NCBI RefSeq assembly: GCF_963678635.1
Contig: NW_026970742.1
Coordinates: 1-64,000 of the forward strand
Direction: 5' to 3'
DNA from: Symsagittifera roscoffensis
Taxonomy: Eukaryota; Xenacoelomorpha; Acoela; Convolutidae
Length of the DNA: 64,000 bases
Position numbers and translations under genes: made by a program. This document shows positions 1 through 13,879 of the stretch, one piece after another. Positions within the stretch are counted from its first letter, which is position 1. Every line of letters begins with the position of its first letter. Below the pieces are notes generated by a model. It made no database searches and was not told where the DNA came from. It worked only from the letters and a program-made list of their open reading frames with translations.

Positions 1-1156
1 GTTGTATGAAGTGTCATTGATTGAAAGGATGGTAAGTGTGACTGACTATAATATTAGTTTTCTTTTCAATATTTGCTCCTGTGTACATTTTTGATCTCGC
101 TCTATGGTTTCAAATTTTAAAGGGTAGTTGAAAATTATGAAAGTGGCTAAAAAGTCTTCGTAAGCCTTTAAGTTTTGTAATGTGTGATCAGTGATGCGAT
201 CTAGTTGTTTGTCAGTTCGGTGGATTTAGTAGTCTTTCATGATGAAAAAACTCTCTGTTAATTGTAAGTTGATTTCAAAATTAGTGTTCTCTGGTGCGTA
301 TCTTACGTATCTGCAACCTTAGCGATGAGAAATTGATTAAACTTTTGTGCAAAGCATCAAATTAGTTCTTCTGATAGAACGATTTGTTGAAAATTGTCGA
401 GATGAATTGTGCAAAATAGTTGACGAATAAGATGACTTGTAAGTTTTCATTTTCTGGTTCTCTGTAGGGATTTTAAGGGTTTAGTAAGTTTACAAAAGCA
501 AAAACATGAGAGTGTGGATTAAGTTTTTTTTCATCAACTTAAAGTTAGATGTGTGTTTCTTTTTTAAAGCATCATTGCGGAAATCATGGGAGAGAGTTAG
601 GTAACAACCCATGCGAATTAATGTGTTGTGGATGATCGGTCCCCTATAGTTGTGAAGTAGAAGGGCAGTTTTGTAAATAACTGTGGTAGTCTATTTGACT
701 TCTTAGTTTATTTAGAATGGATGCGGCTCTGTGGAGAGTATTACTGCAAGAATTTTTTTTTTTCGAATGGAGAAGCCAATTGATATTTTCGGCGAATTGT
801 TATCGATGAGTTGATTTTATTTGATTAGTGTTGTTGTGGTTGTTGTTGTTGTTGTGTAATTTTTTCTAAAACATGCTCAAGTTGGTCATCAGTATTGCGG
901 CTGAGAGTATCCGAAATGGGGTCAGATATTTGCGAAAGAAATTGGGTAGCGTCAGTGTAGGGGGAAGTAGAATCTTAGGAAGTGGTTATAACAAGGGCAT
1001 GGGAAGTGATAGGAGGGAGTGAAGGCGAAGAAAAATTAATGCTTGGACTGGGTTCGGAGTCTAAAAAACTCACCTACTGTTTCTACTTTTGAGCTTTCTA
1101 ACAAAATTGTGGATGGTTAAATGCTGTTTTTGTGTTGATTCGTCAGAATGCATCTG
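1..1156. other. T/G-rich non-coding sequence
   Basis: No gene, RNA or recognised element is visible here. The + strand is strongly T and G rich, with a GTTGTTGTTGTT-type run near 830-855. Open frames are short and look like by-products of the base skew. The segment runs straight into the first large host repeat unit and may be part of the same repeat array. Confidence 0.5.
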
Positions 1157-4100
1157 AGATGGGCTAGATGATATAGTGAAAAAAATAGAAAGCGTTACAG
1201 GTTGGGTAGAGGGTACAAACTCATGGATGGAAGCAAAAGAGGTGAGCGATTAAATGCAGAAGCGTCAAAAAAAGATTGATGGAGGGATCCAAGTTTTCGG
1301 CTCAATTTTGGCTAAAGCCAAAGTCTATTTGAGAAAGAAAAAAAATAGGATGATCTTGTTAAGTTATCTGCTCGCTTATATAAGTTGTAATTTGTGATTG
1401 AATTTTGATATAAGCGTTTTGGCTCCTCTGTTCATCCTGTTTTTGATTAGAACGTGGTTCTAGGGAAAAATTTGTTTTGTTATTTGTTTGTGTGAACATT
1501 TAGAAGTAATTAGCATTGTGTAAACTTTGCATTCGGACGTGCTGTTGATGTGCGTGTGTTTTCTGGTTCGTCAAATGTATTTGTTTTTGTTTCTATTATT
1601 TTATTGTATTCATTGATTTGTGCGACTAGTAAAATATTTTTTAAAAAAAGTTGCAAAAATTCGAAAAATCCTGCAAAAAGTGTTTGGGATAGACTTGCCT
1701 GTCGGTTTTGTTTCAATTGCACGGGTGTTATTCACTAATCTAAAAAGCCGGAATGAAAAATTTTTAAAAATTGAACAATGCATGTGGGGTGGTTTATCTT
1801 TCTATGATAAGGCCATCCTAGAATATCTGAAAACTCAAATTTTTTAAGTAAAAAGCAAAACAATTATTATAATCTTTGATATCTGTAACCTTGTGTGTAT
1901 GATGTTTGAGTAGCTTGATGTTTCATTTAGTTTTCGTATGTTTTGGTCTATTGATTGACTTAGGCTTGTATCCCAGTTTGTAAGCAGTTCTTGACCTTGC
2001 TGTAATCCAATGTGATGTTGGATATCTAATTTTGGCTCTATAGTTATTGTTTATTGATCAGTATTCTGATTTCTAGCTACTGTGCAAATGCTTTCGGGTG
2101 AACGGTTTATTAGAGGTGCCATTAATTTAGAGTTTGGTTTGTATACGTAACATTTATCTTCTTCCGGCTTAAATTGTACCACATTGAGGCTATTTGTTGA
2201 TCCACTTGGAAGGGCGTATCCTATAACCCAGTTTGTCGAGAAAAAACTTTACGAAGTGAATTGTTTTATGTTGTCTTGAAGTTTCTGAGCTTTTTGTTTT
2301 CAATATTGGTTTCAAATTTTTAATTGCGTATTCTGATTCTGGGTAAATTTAAAAAATGATAGTTTATTTACGGTGTCAGGAATGTTCCGTAAGGGTTGCC
2401 TTGAGTTTCTTTTTTCTGCGTTGCTTTGCTTTAACAAACGGTGTTTTTTATCTGAAGCGTTTTGATGGAGTTTTGTCATTCTTGTTTTGTCCACTTGAAA
2501 AATTGTTGTGCCATTGTTTTAAGATAACCACACAGTTGTTGCTTGTGTGGAAGTTACTGGAATGCAAAATCTTTGATTATTTTTACATGATGTAAATGTT
2601 TTTCATGATGTAAAACTGGGTCATTTCTGCAATCGCAAGTGAGTTAATGTTTCTCGTACTGGCTTTACAATTTGGAAGGTTGGTTATATCAAGGTGGGGT
2701 ATCCATTTTTGTTTTCGTGAGTATCATGAACGAATCTTCCATTTGAGACTTGACGAAGATTTTTATCGTCTAACTGTATCAAACCTTGGCTATTTTCCAA
2801 TTGTTGTTTCTTTGAATCTGGAAAAATGTGAAAACTTACAAGGTTTATTATTTTGTTTTTTTAAGTGAAATATGACCTGTTATTCGAGTTTTCAATCTTC
2901 AGGGTCGGGATGTAAAAGCGTTTGAAACTGCTATGGTCCTCCAGAAAAAATAAACAACAAAACCTCATGGAAATCCAACACCACGAATAAAACAAAAATA
3001 TCTTTTATGAACGCATTATGATTGCGACGACAAGAAACAAAAAACGTAACAAAAAGTGCTATAAGTCAAGGAACTCAATGCGAATCAGATCCATAAGCAG
3101 GATATACTATTTGTACTGTTAAATCTGTTTTGAGAAATTGGCAGCTAAGGATGTGTAAAATTTTTTTTGAAATTTTAATGTAATTTCAGTTTTCATGATT
3201 TATTTTTGAAGTGCTTTTAATAACAAATTATGATCTTTTATGTCTTTGTGAAAGTTGTGTTTAAAATGTAACCGAGTTATAGCCTAACTATGCAGCGTAT
3301 GCTATCTGAATGATGTCCGTTTGGTGGAGAAGGTGCTACAAAGTTGTTGCAGTCAAACTTTAAGGCTTGTGTGTGTTTTGTTTTCCCTAATATCTATGGT
3401 TTAAAATTTGCTGTAGTTCTGTTGGGAAAGTAATAAATTTAGTATGCTTTGAGATACAAGGTGAGTGTGTCAGCTAGAGAAATTTTTGTTGCTGGTAAAC
3501 AAGATGATGTAATTGACGGTGTTTCAACTAGGTCAATAACTAGGTTTGAACCACCATTTGCATAGCGAAGGATCACCCAAACACTGTGAGGGTGTTAGAG
3601 TGTAAAATGGATATCTGCTAACTGTGTAGAGGTTGAGGTAGAACCTATGTCTGTTGGCAAATGTTGCGTATATGGCGAGAAGCTTAAGAGTGGAAGTTTA
3701 GGGGTGTCCGATATAGTTCATGATTACGGTGGTGACGAAATTGATTTTTCTGATAGTGAGCTCATTTAGAAACAATATTGTTTTCTTGTTAAGTTTTTTT
3801 CATCTACGATTATTGATTTGTCTGTCTATCGTTTTTCCTTGTATTCAACTTTTACTCAGATTTCTTATATGTCTCAGGTCTTGTGAAATTGAAATAGAGA
3901 TGCTATTTGTTGGTTCGCATTGCGGTTTGCTTACTGGTGTGCGTTGACGTGCTGGAAGGAACGGTTAGCAAAATGGCACTTGTTGTTCTTCAAAAATGCA
4001 GAGGTGTTTTACTTAAGAATTTCGGGTTGTTGTTTGCGGAATGATGGAATTGTGATGTAATTACCAGTTTTTTGAGGATCTGGATATGCGATTTGGGTAA

Positions 4101-7100
4101 GATTTGAAGGTACGTGGTTTGAGTCGGAACTGTGATCAGCACTTTTGATTTTGATTTTGTTTCCGTCCTAATTTTTCAAGTCTTTGTCAAAAATTACTAG
4201 CCTTTTGATGGCGAATAAAAATACAATAAGTGCTTGTCTTTAAAATTGAAAAACGTTAGGTTTATAGATGCTATCAGGATTAAGAAGTGAGTAAGAAGAA
4301 CTAGAAAATCTAATTTGTTAAGAAGATATTATAACAATACAAAGAAAAATGGTTTCTTTTAAGTATTAAACTTACCTCGAGTTTTAGCCAAGAACTTGAG
4401 AAACAGGTAGATCAAATTGAGAATCTCTTTAAGCAATTAGAATTTTTTTTAAAATAAAGTCAATTTATTGACCATCAAAAATCTAAATATGTATGAAAAA
4501 AAAATATTTGGAAAATTGAAAAAAAAATTAAAACTTCTCAAGAGTCTATACAACCTGTTTCAAAATGATCACTTGGAACTCGATTTTGTTTTTTGGAGAG
4601 GTGCTTAGAATTACGATTTGTTCAAAGAAAAATTGAATTTTTCAATTGCATTTCTTTGAGAGGGTCAAAAATTGATAGGTATTGGTGAAGGCTAGTCTAG
4701 AAGTTTCGGTATTAAATTGTTTTTTTTTTATTTGAGTTATTGATCAAATGAGATTTTGTGAGACATTTTGGCTTTAGGCCGGGTGATTTTGTAACATCTT
4801 TACTTCAGGCTAGCTTGGCTTTTTTTTGAAAGCTTTGGGAGTATTAGCTTGTTCAATTTAGTTGACTTTTATGAGACTTGTCGGGAGGTATTTAAGTTTT
4901 GGCATGGTTGTTTTTTTGTCATTAAATAGGAAGATTGTGGAGGTTCTGTAGTTGAGTCATAGTTCTTGTTTTTAATACGATAGAGTCATTTAATTGAACA
5001 GTTGCGGCAACTCGAAAATTGTTACAAAAAATGTTCTATGATTGGCCAGATTCCATTTCTAACTGGAATAAAGTAAAGGTTATGCAGTAATATATTGAAA
5101 GATTCAAAAACAAGAATTAGTTAACAGTGAGAAAGGAAAGAGTGCGTTAGAGTTTACTGAGATTATCAAAACTGTGGGATTTTTTTTTCTCTAGATGTAT
5201 CGTGGAAGTCTGCTTTGTTCAAGAATTTTGATTGTGATCTGAATGTATGATATTTTCTCTAGGTTAGTTTTGTAGTCTATAAGATTGACCAGGTGTAAAT
5301 ATATATTTTTTTCAAGTAGGAGTGTTCGTTTTTGCAATTTATTTTTTTTCGCTCACCAGTGGGTTAAGTCTTTGCTCGTTGTAATCTTCTTTCTTGCTAT
5401 TAGACTTTCTTTTGGTTGCAGTCTTGGTGAATTTTCTAGGATGTTTGTTTCATCTGTATCCGGTGAAGATAAAATGTTGTGAAGTCTAAAAATTGAGTGT
5501 AAATATGTTATATCCCTGACGCGAATTCTTTTGGATGGCAGGGTAAGAGATTATTGCTATGTAAAATAATTTCTTCTGCTTTATTATCAATAACTTTATA
5601 TGTAACGTCAGTTGTTTTCTCAAAGTTCTGGTAGGAAATTTTTTGGCGTGAATTGAATTTTTTCAATATTTTTGTTTTGGAATGAGAAGTTTGGTATTAA
5701 AATATTTGTTCCTTTTTTGAGCTATAGGTGATTGAATGTTATTTGTTTTGTATTATTTTTTTTATTTTGTCTCTGTTCAAATTCAATCAATGAGTAACAG
5801 AAGCTTATTTTGAAAATCATAGGCGATTGAACTGATCGTTATCGTGTGTAAGAGGTGGTAAAATTTAACAGACGAATTCTGTGATATCCCAGCACAATTT
5901 GTGATGCACTTGCTGTGAACATTTTGTTTTACGAGCTTTTAGTTTAAAAATCGAGAATGATGATGAGATTGTAGTATTTGTGAATTTTTTGCCTGTGTTA
6001 AAAATTTAATGTTTGTTGACCATTTTGTGTAATTTTTATCCTTCCCGATTCTAAAACATTAAAAATATTCTTGTTCTGAGCAATAAGTGCCTTCAACAAG
6101 TGCGATATTGAGTTTAAAGTAACATAATGGGAAAAAACTTGCAATTACTTTAAAAAATCGATTTTTGTGCAAAAGATGAGGATACTGGTTTTTTGTGTCA
6201 GATGAGATTCGGTGTTTAAATTAGAGGCTTTTTTCTTCTTGGTCTGGTTTTTCTGTTTTTTATTTTTGATGTGGAAACGGTTTGTTTAATTGTCATTTGA
6301 GACAGTCGTTGCATGGTTTTTTTAAGTCAAATGGGTGCCTTCCTGAACTGAAATTTTCGTGTATAACTATCATAAGTGTTTTTTCTGAACCAGAATGGTA
6401 TATTTGGGGAGTGCGTGTTACAAAATCAATTTAATGTAATCTTAATAACAAAACAGGTACTTTTGCATCGAGATAAAGACAAAACCAATTATCTGCATTT
6501 TCAATAGAGAAGGTTTTTATGAATTTACGGATAAGTTGGGTAAAATTTTTTTCTTTCAATAGTTATATCTTTTTTGGCAGGTTTTGTTTTGTATATGTGC
6601 CAAAACTTTTTTTGTCGCATAACGGGGTCTAAGTTTTGATAACTTTGAAGTAAGTTAGTTGTCAATTGGAGTCTAAATGGAAAGAATTATAATTTATATG
6701 TCGGAATTTGTTAAGGGAAAATCGTCGATAGTTTTTCTAATATCAAAAATTCTCTACTGGTCCTGCAAGATTTTTTGTATCCTTTAAGTTTTATTTGTGT
6801 TCCATTGTACATTCAATTTTTTGGGGATTTTGTTTATGAGTCTTCCTTTTTATTGTGTTTTTTTTTGTTTTTTAATCTAATCTTAAAGAATATGGTAAAC
6901 ATTCAAATGCGTCTCTAAATGTTTTTCCTATATGATCTTATACTTTGTGCTGAATTTCAAACCGTGGTGACGTTTGAACTTTTGCAAGGTAAATTTCATT
7001 ATATGGGGCGTTTCAACCGTAGGTTTTCTTGTTGATAATTTTGTGGCATTTTTCTGCTTAGTGAAACTGGAATGGCAAGGATTTCTTGCTGTTCAAACTA

Positions 7101-7246
7101 TATGGAGATTTGGGATTTGAGTGTTGGAGGATTTCATGAGGATTTGTGTGTTGTAAATAAAACTCATGTGGATTTGTGTGTTGTAAATGAAATTGTTGAA
7201 AGTTTTCATTCTATTATAAGAACTACAATTTTTATAAGTGACTATC
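1157..7246. repeat. Host large tandem repeat, unit 1 (about 6.1 kb)
   Basis: GATGGGCTAGATGATATAG at about 1,159 recurs at about 7,249, and the following 2.7 kb match at high identity (for example CTATGATAAGGCCATCC, GGAAGGGCGTATCCTATAA and AACACTGTGAGGGTG). This gives a tandem period of about 6.09 kb. The second half of the unit (about 3,947-7,245) recurs at 30,739, 37,068 and 41,600. No coding region is supported: ORFs are under 80 codons, are not kept between copies, and follow the T/G skew. The function is unknown. It could be a satellite-like higher-order repeat or a non-autonomous transposon array. Confidence 0.75.
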
Positions 7247-9977
7247 TGATGGGCTAGATGATATAGTGAAAAAAAAAGAAAGTTTTACAGGTTGTGCAGA
7301 AGCGTCAGAAAAAGATCGACGGAGGGATCCAAGTTTTCGGCTCATTTTTGGCTAAAACCAAAGTCTGTTTAGGAAAGAAAATTAAAAGGATGAGCTTGTG
7401 AAATTATCTGCTTGCTTATTTCAATTGTAATTTGTGATTGAATTTTGGTATAAGCGTTTTGGCTCCTTTGTTTTTTTTTATTAGAGTGTGGTCCTAGGAA
7501 AAAGATTGTTTTGTTAATTTGTATGTGTAAACACTTAAGAGTGATTAGCATTGTGTAAACTTTGCATTCGGACGTGCTGTTGGTGTGTGTGTGCTTTATG
7601 GTTCGTCAAACGTATTTTGTTTCGTTTCTATTATTTTATAGTTTTCATTGATTTGAGCGTCTAGTAAAATATTATTTGTAAATCCTGCAAAAAGTGTTTG
7701 GGCTACGCTTGCTTGTCGGTTTCGTTTCAATTGCACATGTGTTATTTAAAATGGAGCAATGCATATAAGTTGGTTTATCTTTCTATGATAAGGCCATCCT
7801 ACAAAACCGGAAAACTCAAAATTTTTAAGTGAAAAACAATATATATGAAAGAAATCTTTGATATCTGTAATCTCGTGTGTGTGATGTTTAAATAGCTTGA
7901 TGTTTCATTTAGTTTTCGTATGTTTTGGTCTACCGATTGACGTTGGCTTGTATCCACTTTTGTAAGCAGTTCATGACCTTGCTGTTTATAGATCAGTATT
8001 CAGATTTCTAGCTACTGCGCAAATGCTTTCGGTGAAAGTTTCATTAGTGGTGCCATGAATTTAGAGTTTGGTTTGTATACGTAACATTTATCTTCTTCCG
8101 GCTTAAATTGTACCACATTGAGGCTATTTGTTGATCCACTTGGAAGGGCGTATCCTATAACCCAATTTTTTGAGAAAAAAAATTACGAATTGAATTGTTT
8201 TATGTTGTCTTGAAATTTCTGTTCTTTGTGTTTTAAATATTGATTTTAAATTTTCGAATGAGTATTCTGGTTCTGGGTAAATTTCAAAACTGATAGTTTA
8301 TTTTACGATGACAGGAATGTTCCGGTAAGGGTTGCCTTGGGTTTCTTTTTTTTTTTGCGTTGCTTTGCTTTAACAAACGGTGTTTATTATCTGAAGTTTT
8401 GCGACGGAAATTTATCATTCGTGTTTTGAATAGTTGACAAACTGTTTTGCCAGATCTTAAGGTAACCACACAGTTGTTGCTTGTGTGGAATTTACTGAAT
8501 TGCAAAATCATTGATTTTTTTTACAGGATGTAAACGGATTTAATGATGTAAAACTGGGTCATTTCTTAAATCGCTAGTGAGTTAATATTTCTCGTACTGG
8601 CTTTACAATTTGAAAGGTTGTTTATATCAATGTGGGGTATCCATTTTTTTATCGTGAATGTCATGAACGAATCTTCCATATGCGACTTGATGAAGATTTT
8701 TATCGTCTCACTGATCAAACCTTGGCTATTTTCAATTGTTATTTGTTTGAATCTGGAAAAAAGTGAAAACTTACATGGTTTACACTTCTGTTTTTTTAAG
8801 GTAAAATAAGACCTGTCATTCGAATTTTCAATCGACAGGGTTGCTTTGTAAAAACGTTTAAAACTGCTTTTGTCCTCCTGAAAAATTTAAAACCAAAATC
8901 TCATGGAAATCCAACACCACGAATAAGACCAAAATATCTTTTATGAACGCATTCTGATAGCAATAACAAGCAACAAAAAACATAACAAAAATCGCTATAA
9001 GTCAAAAACTCAATGCGAATCAGATCCACAAGCAAAAACAAACAAATGGAATTAAAACCTTGTATTCAAATGCCAGATCGAGGGATTTTGAAAAGAAGTA
9101 TAAACAATCGTTTTCTTGGAGTATCTGTCGTACTTACATAATAGTTCCGTGCAAATAAAAGCAGGATTCTTTATTTGTACTGTTATATCGGGTTTGAGAA
9201 ATTGGCAGTTAAGGATGTGTATGTTTCCTAATTTTAATGTAATTTCATTTTTCAAGATTTGTTTTTTGAAGTGCTTTTAAAACTAAGTTATGATAATAAA
9301 TGTCTTTGTGAATGTCGTGTCTAAAGTCTGAACGGATTTTAGCCTAACTATGCAGTCGTATGCTATCTGAATGATGTCCGTTTAGCGGAGTAGGTGCTAC
9401 AAAGTTGTTGCAGTCAAACTTTAATGCTTGTTTGTGTTTTGTTTTCCCTAACATCTATGGTTTAAAAATTGCTGTAGTTCTGTTGGGAAGGTAATAAATT
9501 TAGTATGCTTTGAGATACAAGGTGAGTGTGTCAGCTAGAGAAATTTTTGTTGCAGGAAAATTCGATGATGTAGTTGACCGAGTTTCAACTGTTTCCTTAA
9601 CTAGGTTTAATTCACCGTTTGCATAGCCAAGGATCACCCAAACACTGTGAGGGTGTTAGAGTATTAAATGGATTATCTACTAACTGTGTAGAGGTTGAGG
9701 TGGAACCTAAGTCTGTTTGCAAATGTTGGTTATATGGCGAGAAATTTAAGTGTGGAAGTGTAGAGGTGTCCTATATAGTTCTTGATTAGGGTGTTGACGA
9801 TGCTGATTTTTCTGATGGTGAGCTTATTTAGCAAGAATATCTTTTTTTTGTGAAGTTTGTTTTTCATCTATGATGACTGATTTACTGTCTATCGTTTTTC
9901 CTTGTATTCAATTTATACTCAGATTTCTTAAATGTCCTAGGTCTTGGTGAAATTCAAGTAGAGATGTTATTTGTTGG
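7247..9977. repeat. Host large tandem repeat, unit 2 (interrupted by Maverick)
   Basis: This copy is colinear with 1,157-3,913 at high identity with small indels, including loss of about 50 bp near 7,290. It stops just after GAGATGTTATTTGTTGG. Unit 1 continues there with host sequence, whereas this copy continues with the G-rich tip of the Maverick. No gene is supported. Confidence 0.75.
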
Positions 9978-10215
9978 TGGGGGGAGGTGGCTGACCCCCA
10001 TTATTAACATTGGCTGTAGAGTATCCGGTCAGCGTCCTATGTATTAAGATAAGGAATAGGTTTTCTTATGTATTAAGATAGGGAATAGGTTTCCCGATGT
10101 ATTAAGATAGCAGGTTTGAGATGGTAAGATGGTAAGTTTCAGAAAAATTTTTGGCGCCCGATTTTTTTGAGGTCGATTTTGTCGATACTTGCGTTTCATA
10201 GCTAGCTTCTACGGC
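9978..10215 (+). repeat. Maverick element 1 left terminal inverted repeat
   Basis: The sequence starts in a G-run followed by AGGTGGCTGACCCCCA and contains GAGTATCCGGTC. It then has three spaced copies of a TGTATTAAGATAGGGAATAGG-like motif at about 10,040, 10,069 and 10,098, and GGTAAGTTTCAG. The reverse complement of 36,790-37,035 matches it in the same order. The AG tip fits known Polinton termini. Homology to the element's own right end fades near 10,215, whereas homology to the right end of element 2 goes on for about 3 kb. Confidence 0.85.
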
Positions 10216-13000
10216 TTAGATGTTTTGTTATTGTTTTACAGGTTTGATTAAATGAGAACCTATCTAAAGATCTACTGAAACCTAAGGAAACTTCGAGAAA
10301 AAAATCATGTTTTTTGAAAAAAATTTTGGTTTTTGTGTGGAAATGTCTAGTTTTTTTCGCAAACATTTTGGCGCGTATTATCTAATTGTTAACTACTACT
10401 GGTTAATTACGTGTAGGTTGTGAAAATAAGGTTATGTATTTAGTTTTTTGGTACGTGGTAAGTAAATGGTAAGAGTTTTTGAGCAAAACTTGGAGTTTTT
10501 GCCACAAAAATTGAAAATTTTTCATGAAAACTTTATAACACGATAAGATTTATTGTAATTTGATCAATTTTTTTGGATAACCTTGCTTTCTATTTACCTG
10601 AATAAATGCTAAAACCTACTGAAACTTCAACAAAAAGTCAAATTTTTTGTAAAAAAAATTGCAAAAAATTCAAGTTTTTGGGAAAAAATTGCAAAAACTT
10701 CAAAGCTTTTGGAACAAACTGCAAATTTTTGGAAAGAACTGCAGAAATCTCAAGGTTTTGACTAGTTTTTTGCTGCTTCTGATCTAATTGAATAAAAAGT
10801 CGAAACGTTTAAATTTTAAAATTAAGCTCAAACTGTATTTCAATTGACATCATGTTGAGACACTGATACAAAACTTTGAATAGAAATATGGATTTTTTCA
10901 CAATTTTTTCTCAAAATAATGAAATACAATAAATTTACCCTAATTGTAGCTGAAGAGCGGATTAAATAATGCTGTGAACGTTTAAAGATCATATTAGCTG
11001 AATCAATATTGATACTTCCAATTTTGCGGGAAAATTAGGTAATTAATCGTAATTTTCGAGAAAGTAAAAATTAATCAAGTCTATCCAAGGTTTTCCATTA
11101 TTTACCGTTCATTTGTGTAATTAACAGATTTTTTTGTTTTCAATTCAAGGACAGTTCACATAGAGTTTCAATTCAATTGAACAAAAAGAACAATATTCCT
11201 TGAAATTTCTAGATCAAACTCCTTGATCCAGCTCCTCAGTTTTTTCTCGAAGAATAAACCCAAACTTGTACAAAATTTACAACTTCTGAGGCGTTTTAAA
11301 CATTATTATTAATAAAAAAATCCAGATCATTGAAAAAATTTGAACATTTTACTGCTAAAATTGACTAAAAAGGGAGTCAATTTCCCTTAACAGTATATTA
11401 GATTGTATGATATTCAACAAAATCTTCTTCAAAACTGATGATTCTCTCTCGCTTCTACAACATAAATTTCATGGTTTTTTCCGTAGAAAATTTTATTGTC
11501 TTAAGCTTATTCTTGCTTTCTGCTTATTGTATGTTTTCGCTCTTGAATTCACTTTGCAAGAATATTTAGTCAGAACTGAGGAATTTCGGAGAAAATAGTA
11601 TCAATTGAACGAACAATTTGTTGGCAGCGATAAAATTAGAACTGGAAACGTCTAATTAGTACCATCTAATTTGTACATGTTCTCCTGTAGGTTCTCTTGT
11701 TTAGTTGCTACAGCATACTATTTCAGCAAAAACCTTATTTTTGAGATCATTAACTATCACTTTTCTTGCAAAGTAGTTTAAAAATTGCTTTTTTTTCTTG
11801 ATTTTGTCGGAAGTTTTCTCAAAAATGTCGAAGTTAGAAAGAATCGCCGCTATTTTAAGCATTCGAAAGCACATGTATATTTTGAAAATAAAACGGTGTA
11901 TTTTTACATTGATTTCTTAGAATAAATTAAGAGCACATCTGTTGTTTATAACCTGTAAAACCTTTGGAAGTAGAAATACGCAAGCGAACTTAGTTCCTTA
12001 TTTCTGCAACATATAAAACATCTGAAAGATTTGTTCCTCAAAAACATTGATTAAGGAAAGGAGGTAAGGAAATCAGGGTGCAAACTATAACAATTGAATA
12101 ATTTTGCGAACTTTATTAAGCAAAAACTCGACAATTCAATGTAACTTGAAGCTAAACAGAATTAAATTTTTACTGTGTGTTTAGTTGAAATGAGATATCA
12201 TACATTTGGTTCTGCTAAAGTATTAGTTTGTTTAAAATTATTCAGCAGGCTCCATATTATTTTCTCTAAAATTCTTTCTACATCAAAATTTTGTCTCCAA
12301 AAGAAAGAAATGTAGATCTTGAAAGCAAATTTTTGATTTATGCTTCAAGTATCATCTTCCAAAAGATGTTGGAGTTGCGTTTACTTCGCAACAAACTGTT
12401 TTCAAAAATTCTGAACTTTCATATATGTTAACTTAGTATATCAAATGATAAAAAAATTTCCAAACATTACACTTTTTTCTCATTTAAAATGATCTGATTT
12501 TTACTCAAGATTTAATATATTAGCTAATTTTTAATAAAAAATCTCTAAACTCCTAATGAATTAAAATGAGTTTCTAACTCAATTTGATTTTTTCTGAATT
12601 TTTGCTTAATTTGCCATCTTCCAACTTAATCAAATTCGAACCAGGTTTTTTTTTGGAAAATTGAGTTTTAGAGGGAATGTGTATGATTTCAACGAACGTT
12701 CATTAATCCGAAGCAGAACTTATACCAAAAATCCTTTTAAAAAAATTTTATACCATAAAAAAGTTTTTTTTTCAACTGATAACTGTATGTTGCTGTTTCA
12801 ACACTGAATATCTATTTTGAAGTAAATTTTTGATTGAGAATGATGCATATTATTATCTTGAAGTTTTCAAATGTTAGGAAAACATACAGTTCCCAGGTCA
12901 GTTATCAATTTTTTTTCTGAATTGTAAAAAAAGCGAAAGATAACCATAATTCTTAGTGAATCAATACCAATATCTGCTACGCACTACTCTATGATTACTT
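10216..13000 (+). repeat. Extended left arm, inverted match to 53,940-57,060
   Basis: The reverse complement of the right end of element 2 aligns here block by block at roughly 75% by eye. Matching blocks include TTTGTGTGGAAATGTCTA (10,334 versus 57,220), GCAGAAATCTCAAG (10,741 versus 56,835), GAACGAACAATTTG (11,608 versus 55,655), TGTAGATCTTGAAAGCAA (12,311 versus 54,520) and CATACAGT (12,885 versus 53,965). No coding region is kept between the two arms, so this is long non-coding terminal repeat. From 13,000 to 13,418 I see no gene. Confidence 0.8.
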
Positions 13001-13418
13001 TTACAAGCACTAAGCAAAGAAAACTTTAAAATGGTTATTAGGTAAAACCTTTCAATTAATCAATGTTTTATAAATATCCAGTTTTTTATAGTATTTAAAC
13101 AAATACTTAAGCACACATTAGCGTATGTGATTCACTTTGATTACAAACTTTGACTCAAAAAAATCCCCGCAAGCTGGCAACTGGTGGAGTTTTTACAGTA
13201 GATGAAAGATTTTCGGATCGATTTTCGTTGAAAGTTTCAAGACAATTTGAACTCGGCTGTTGCTGGTTTTATCATCAACCAGAACCTTTGAATTTGACAA
13301 AACAAGAAAAATGATGAAAAAACTGTGTTTTTTTACTAGAAATTTTTCAATTTAAGTGTATAGTCTTTTCAGATTCAGTAAAAAATTATTCTTCAAAGTA
13401 TTTTCTACTATGTTTTTA

Positions 13419-13667
13419 TTAAAAATATATCAAATTAACCTTCTTTTGGAGTGTGTTTTGAGTCTTCTGAGCATATAATTGAACATTATGTTGACAATGC
13501 TTCTTCTTGATATGATTAGTAAGTTCCTCGCTGCTATATGTATAAAAGTTACAATTGGAACACTTTAAAACGATACACTGTTTTCGATGTCTTGATGCGT
13601 GTAAGCGAGTGTATTCTCTGCGACATTCAAGACATGCAAATCTTTCGTTTCTATTCAGTGACAGCAT
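13419..13667 (-). CDS. Small C2H2 zinc-finger protein
   Basis: This 82-aa ORF is read from an internal ATG; the open frame runs upstream to 13,745 through a hydrophobic stretch that is probably not coding. It has two zinc-finger-like units. The first is C12-x2-C15-x7-H23-x3-H27-x3-C31. The second is a classic C36-x2-C39-x12-H52-x4-H57 finger, followed by a Lys-rich tail. Such proteins usually bind DNA, so a regulatory or DNA-binding role in the element is possible but inferred. It is divergent from the unknown ORF at 15.2 kb, with CCAAT-rich DNA between them. It lies just inside the long left terminal arm and has no visible counterpart at the right end of element 2. A 5' exon may be missing. 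Confidence 0.55.
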   Translation of the reverse strand: MLSLNRNERFACLECRREYTRLHASRHRKQCIVLKCSNCNFYTYSSEELTNHIKKKHCQHNVQLYAQKTQNTLQKKVNLIYF

Positions 13668-13879
13668 CTCAATAAGCAGCAAAAGAAAAAATGGGAGAAA
13701 TAGATTGTCCTTATTTTTTAGAAAAGAAAAATTGAATAGCCTCAAAAAGTGAATAAAAATGAATTAAAAAAGCAAATTTCTTAACCAATTGTTTTTAACG
13801 TGAAAGAAAATCAGAATGGATTTAGTATTTAGCCTAGCTGAAATAAAGTTTATCCAATTTAACAATGGAGTTTTCAAAA

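Noticed and set aside
1510-9255. Short ORFs in the T/G-rich host repeat
   Set aside because: Under 80 codons, not preserved between tandem copies, and explained by base skew.
11407-11598. 63-codon ORF in the left terminal arm
   Set aside because: The matching stretch in the right arm of element 2 has a stop and indels, so the frame is not conserved.
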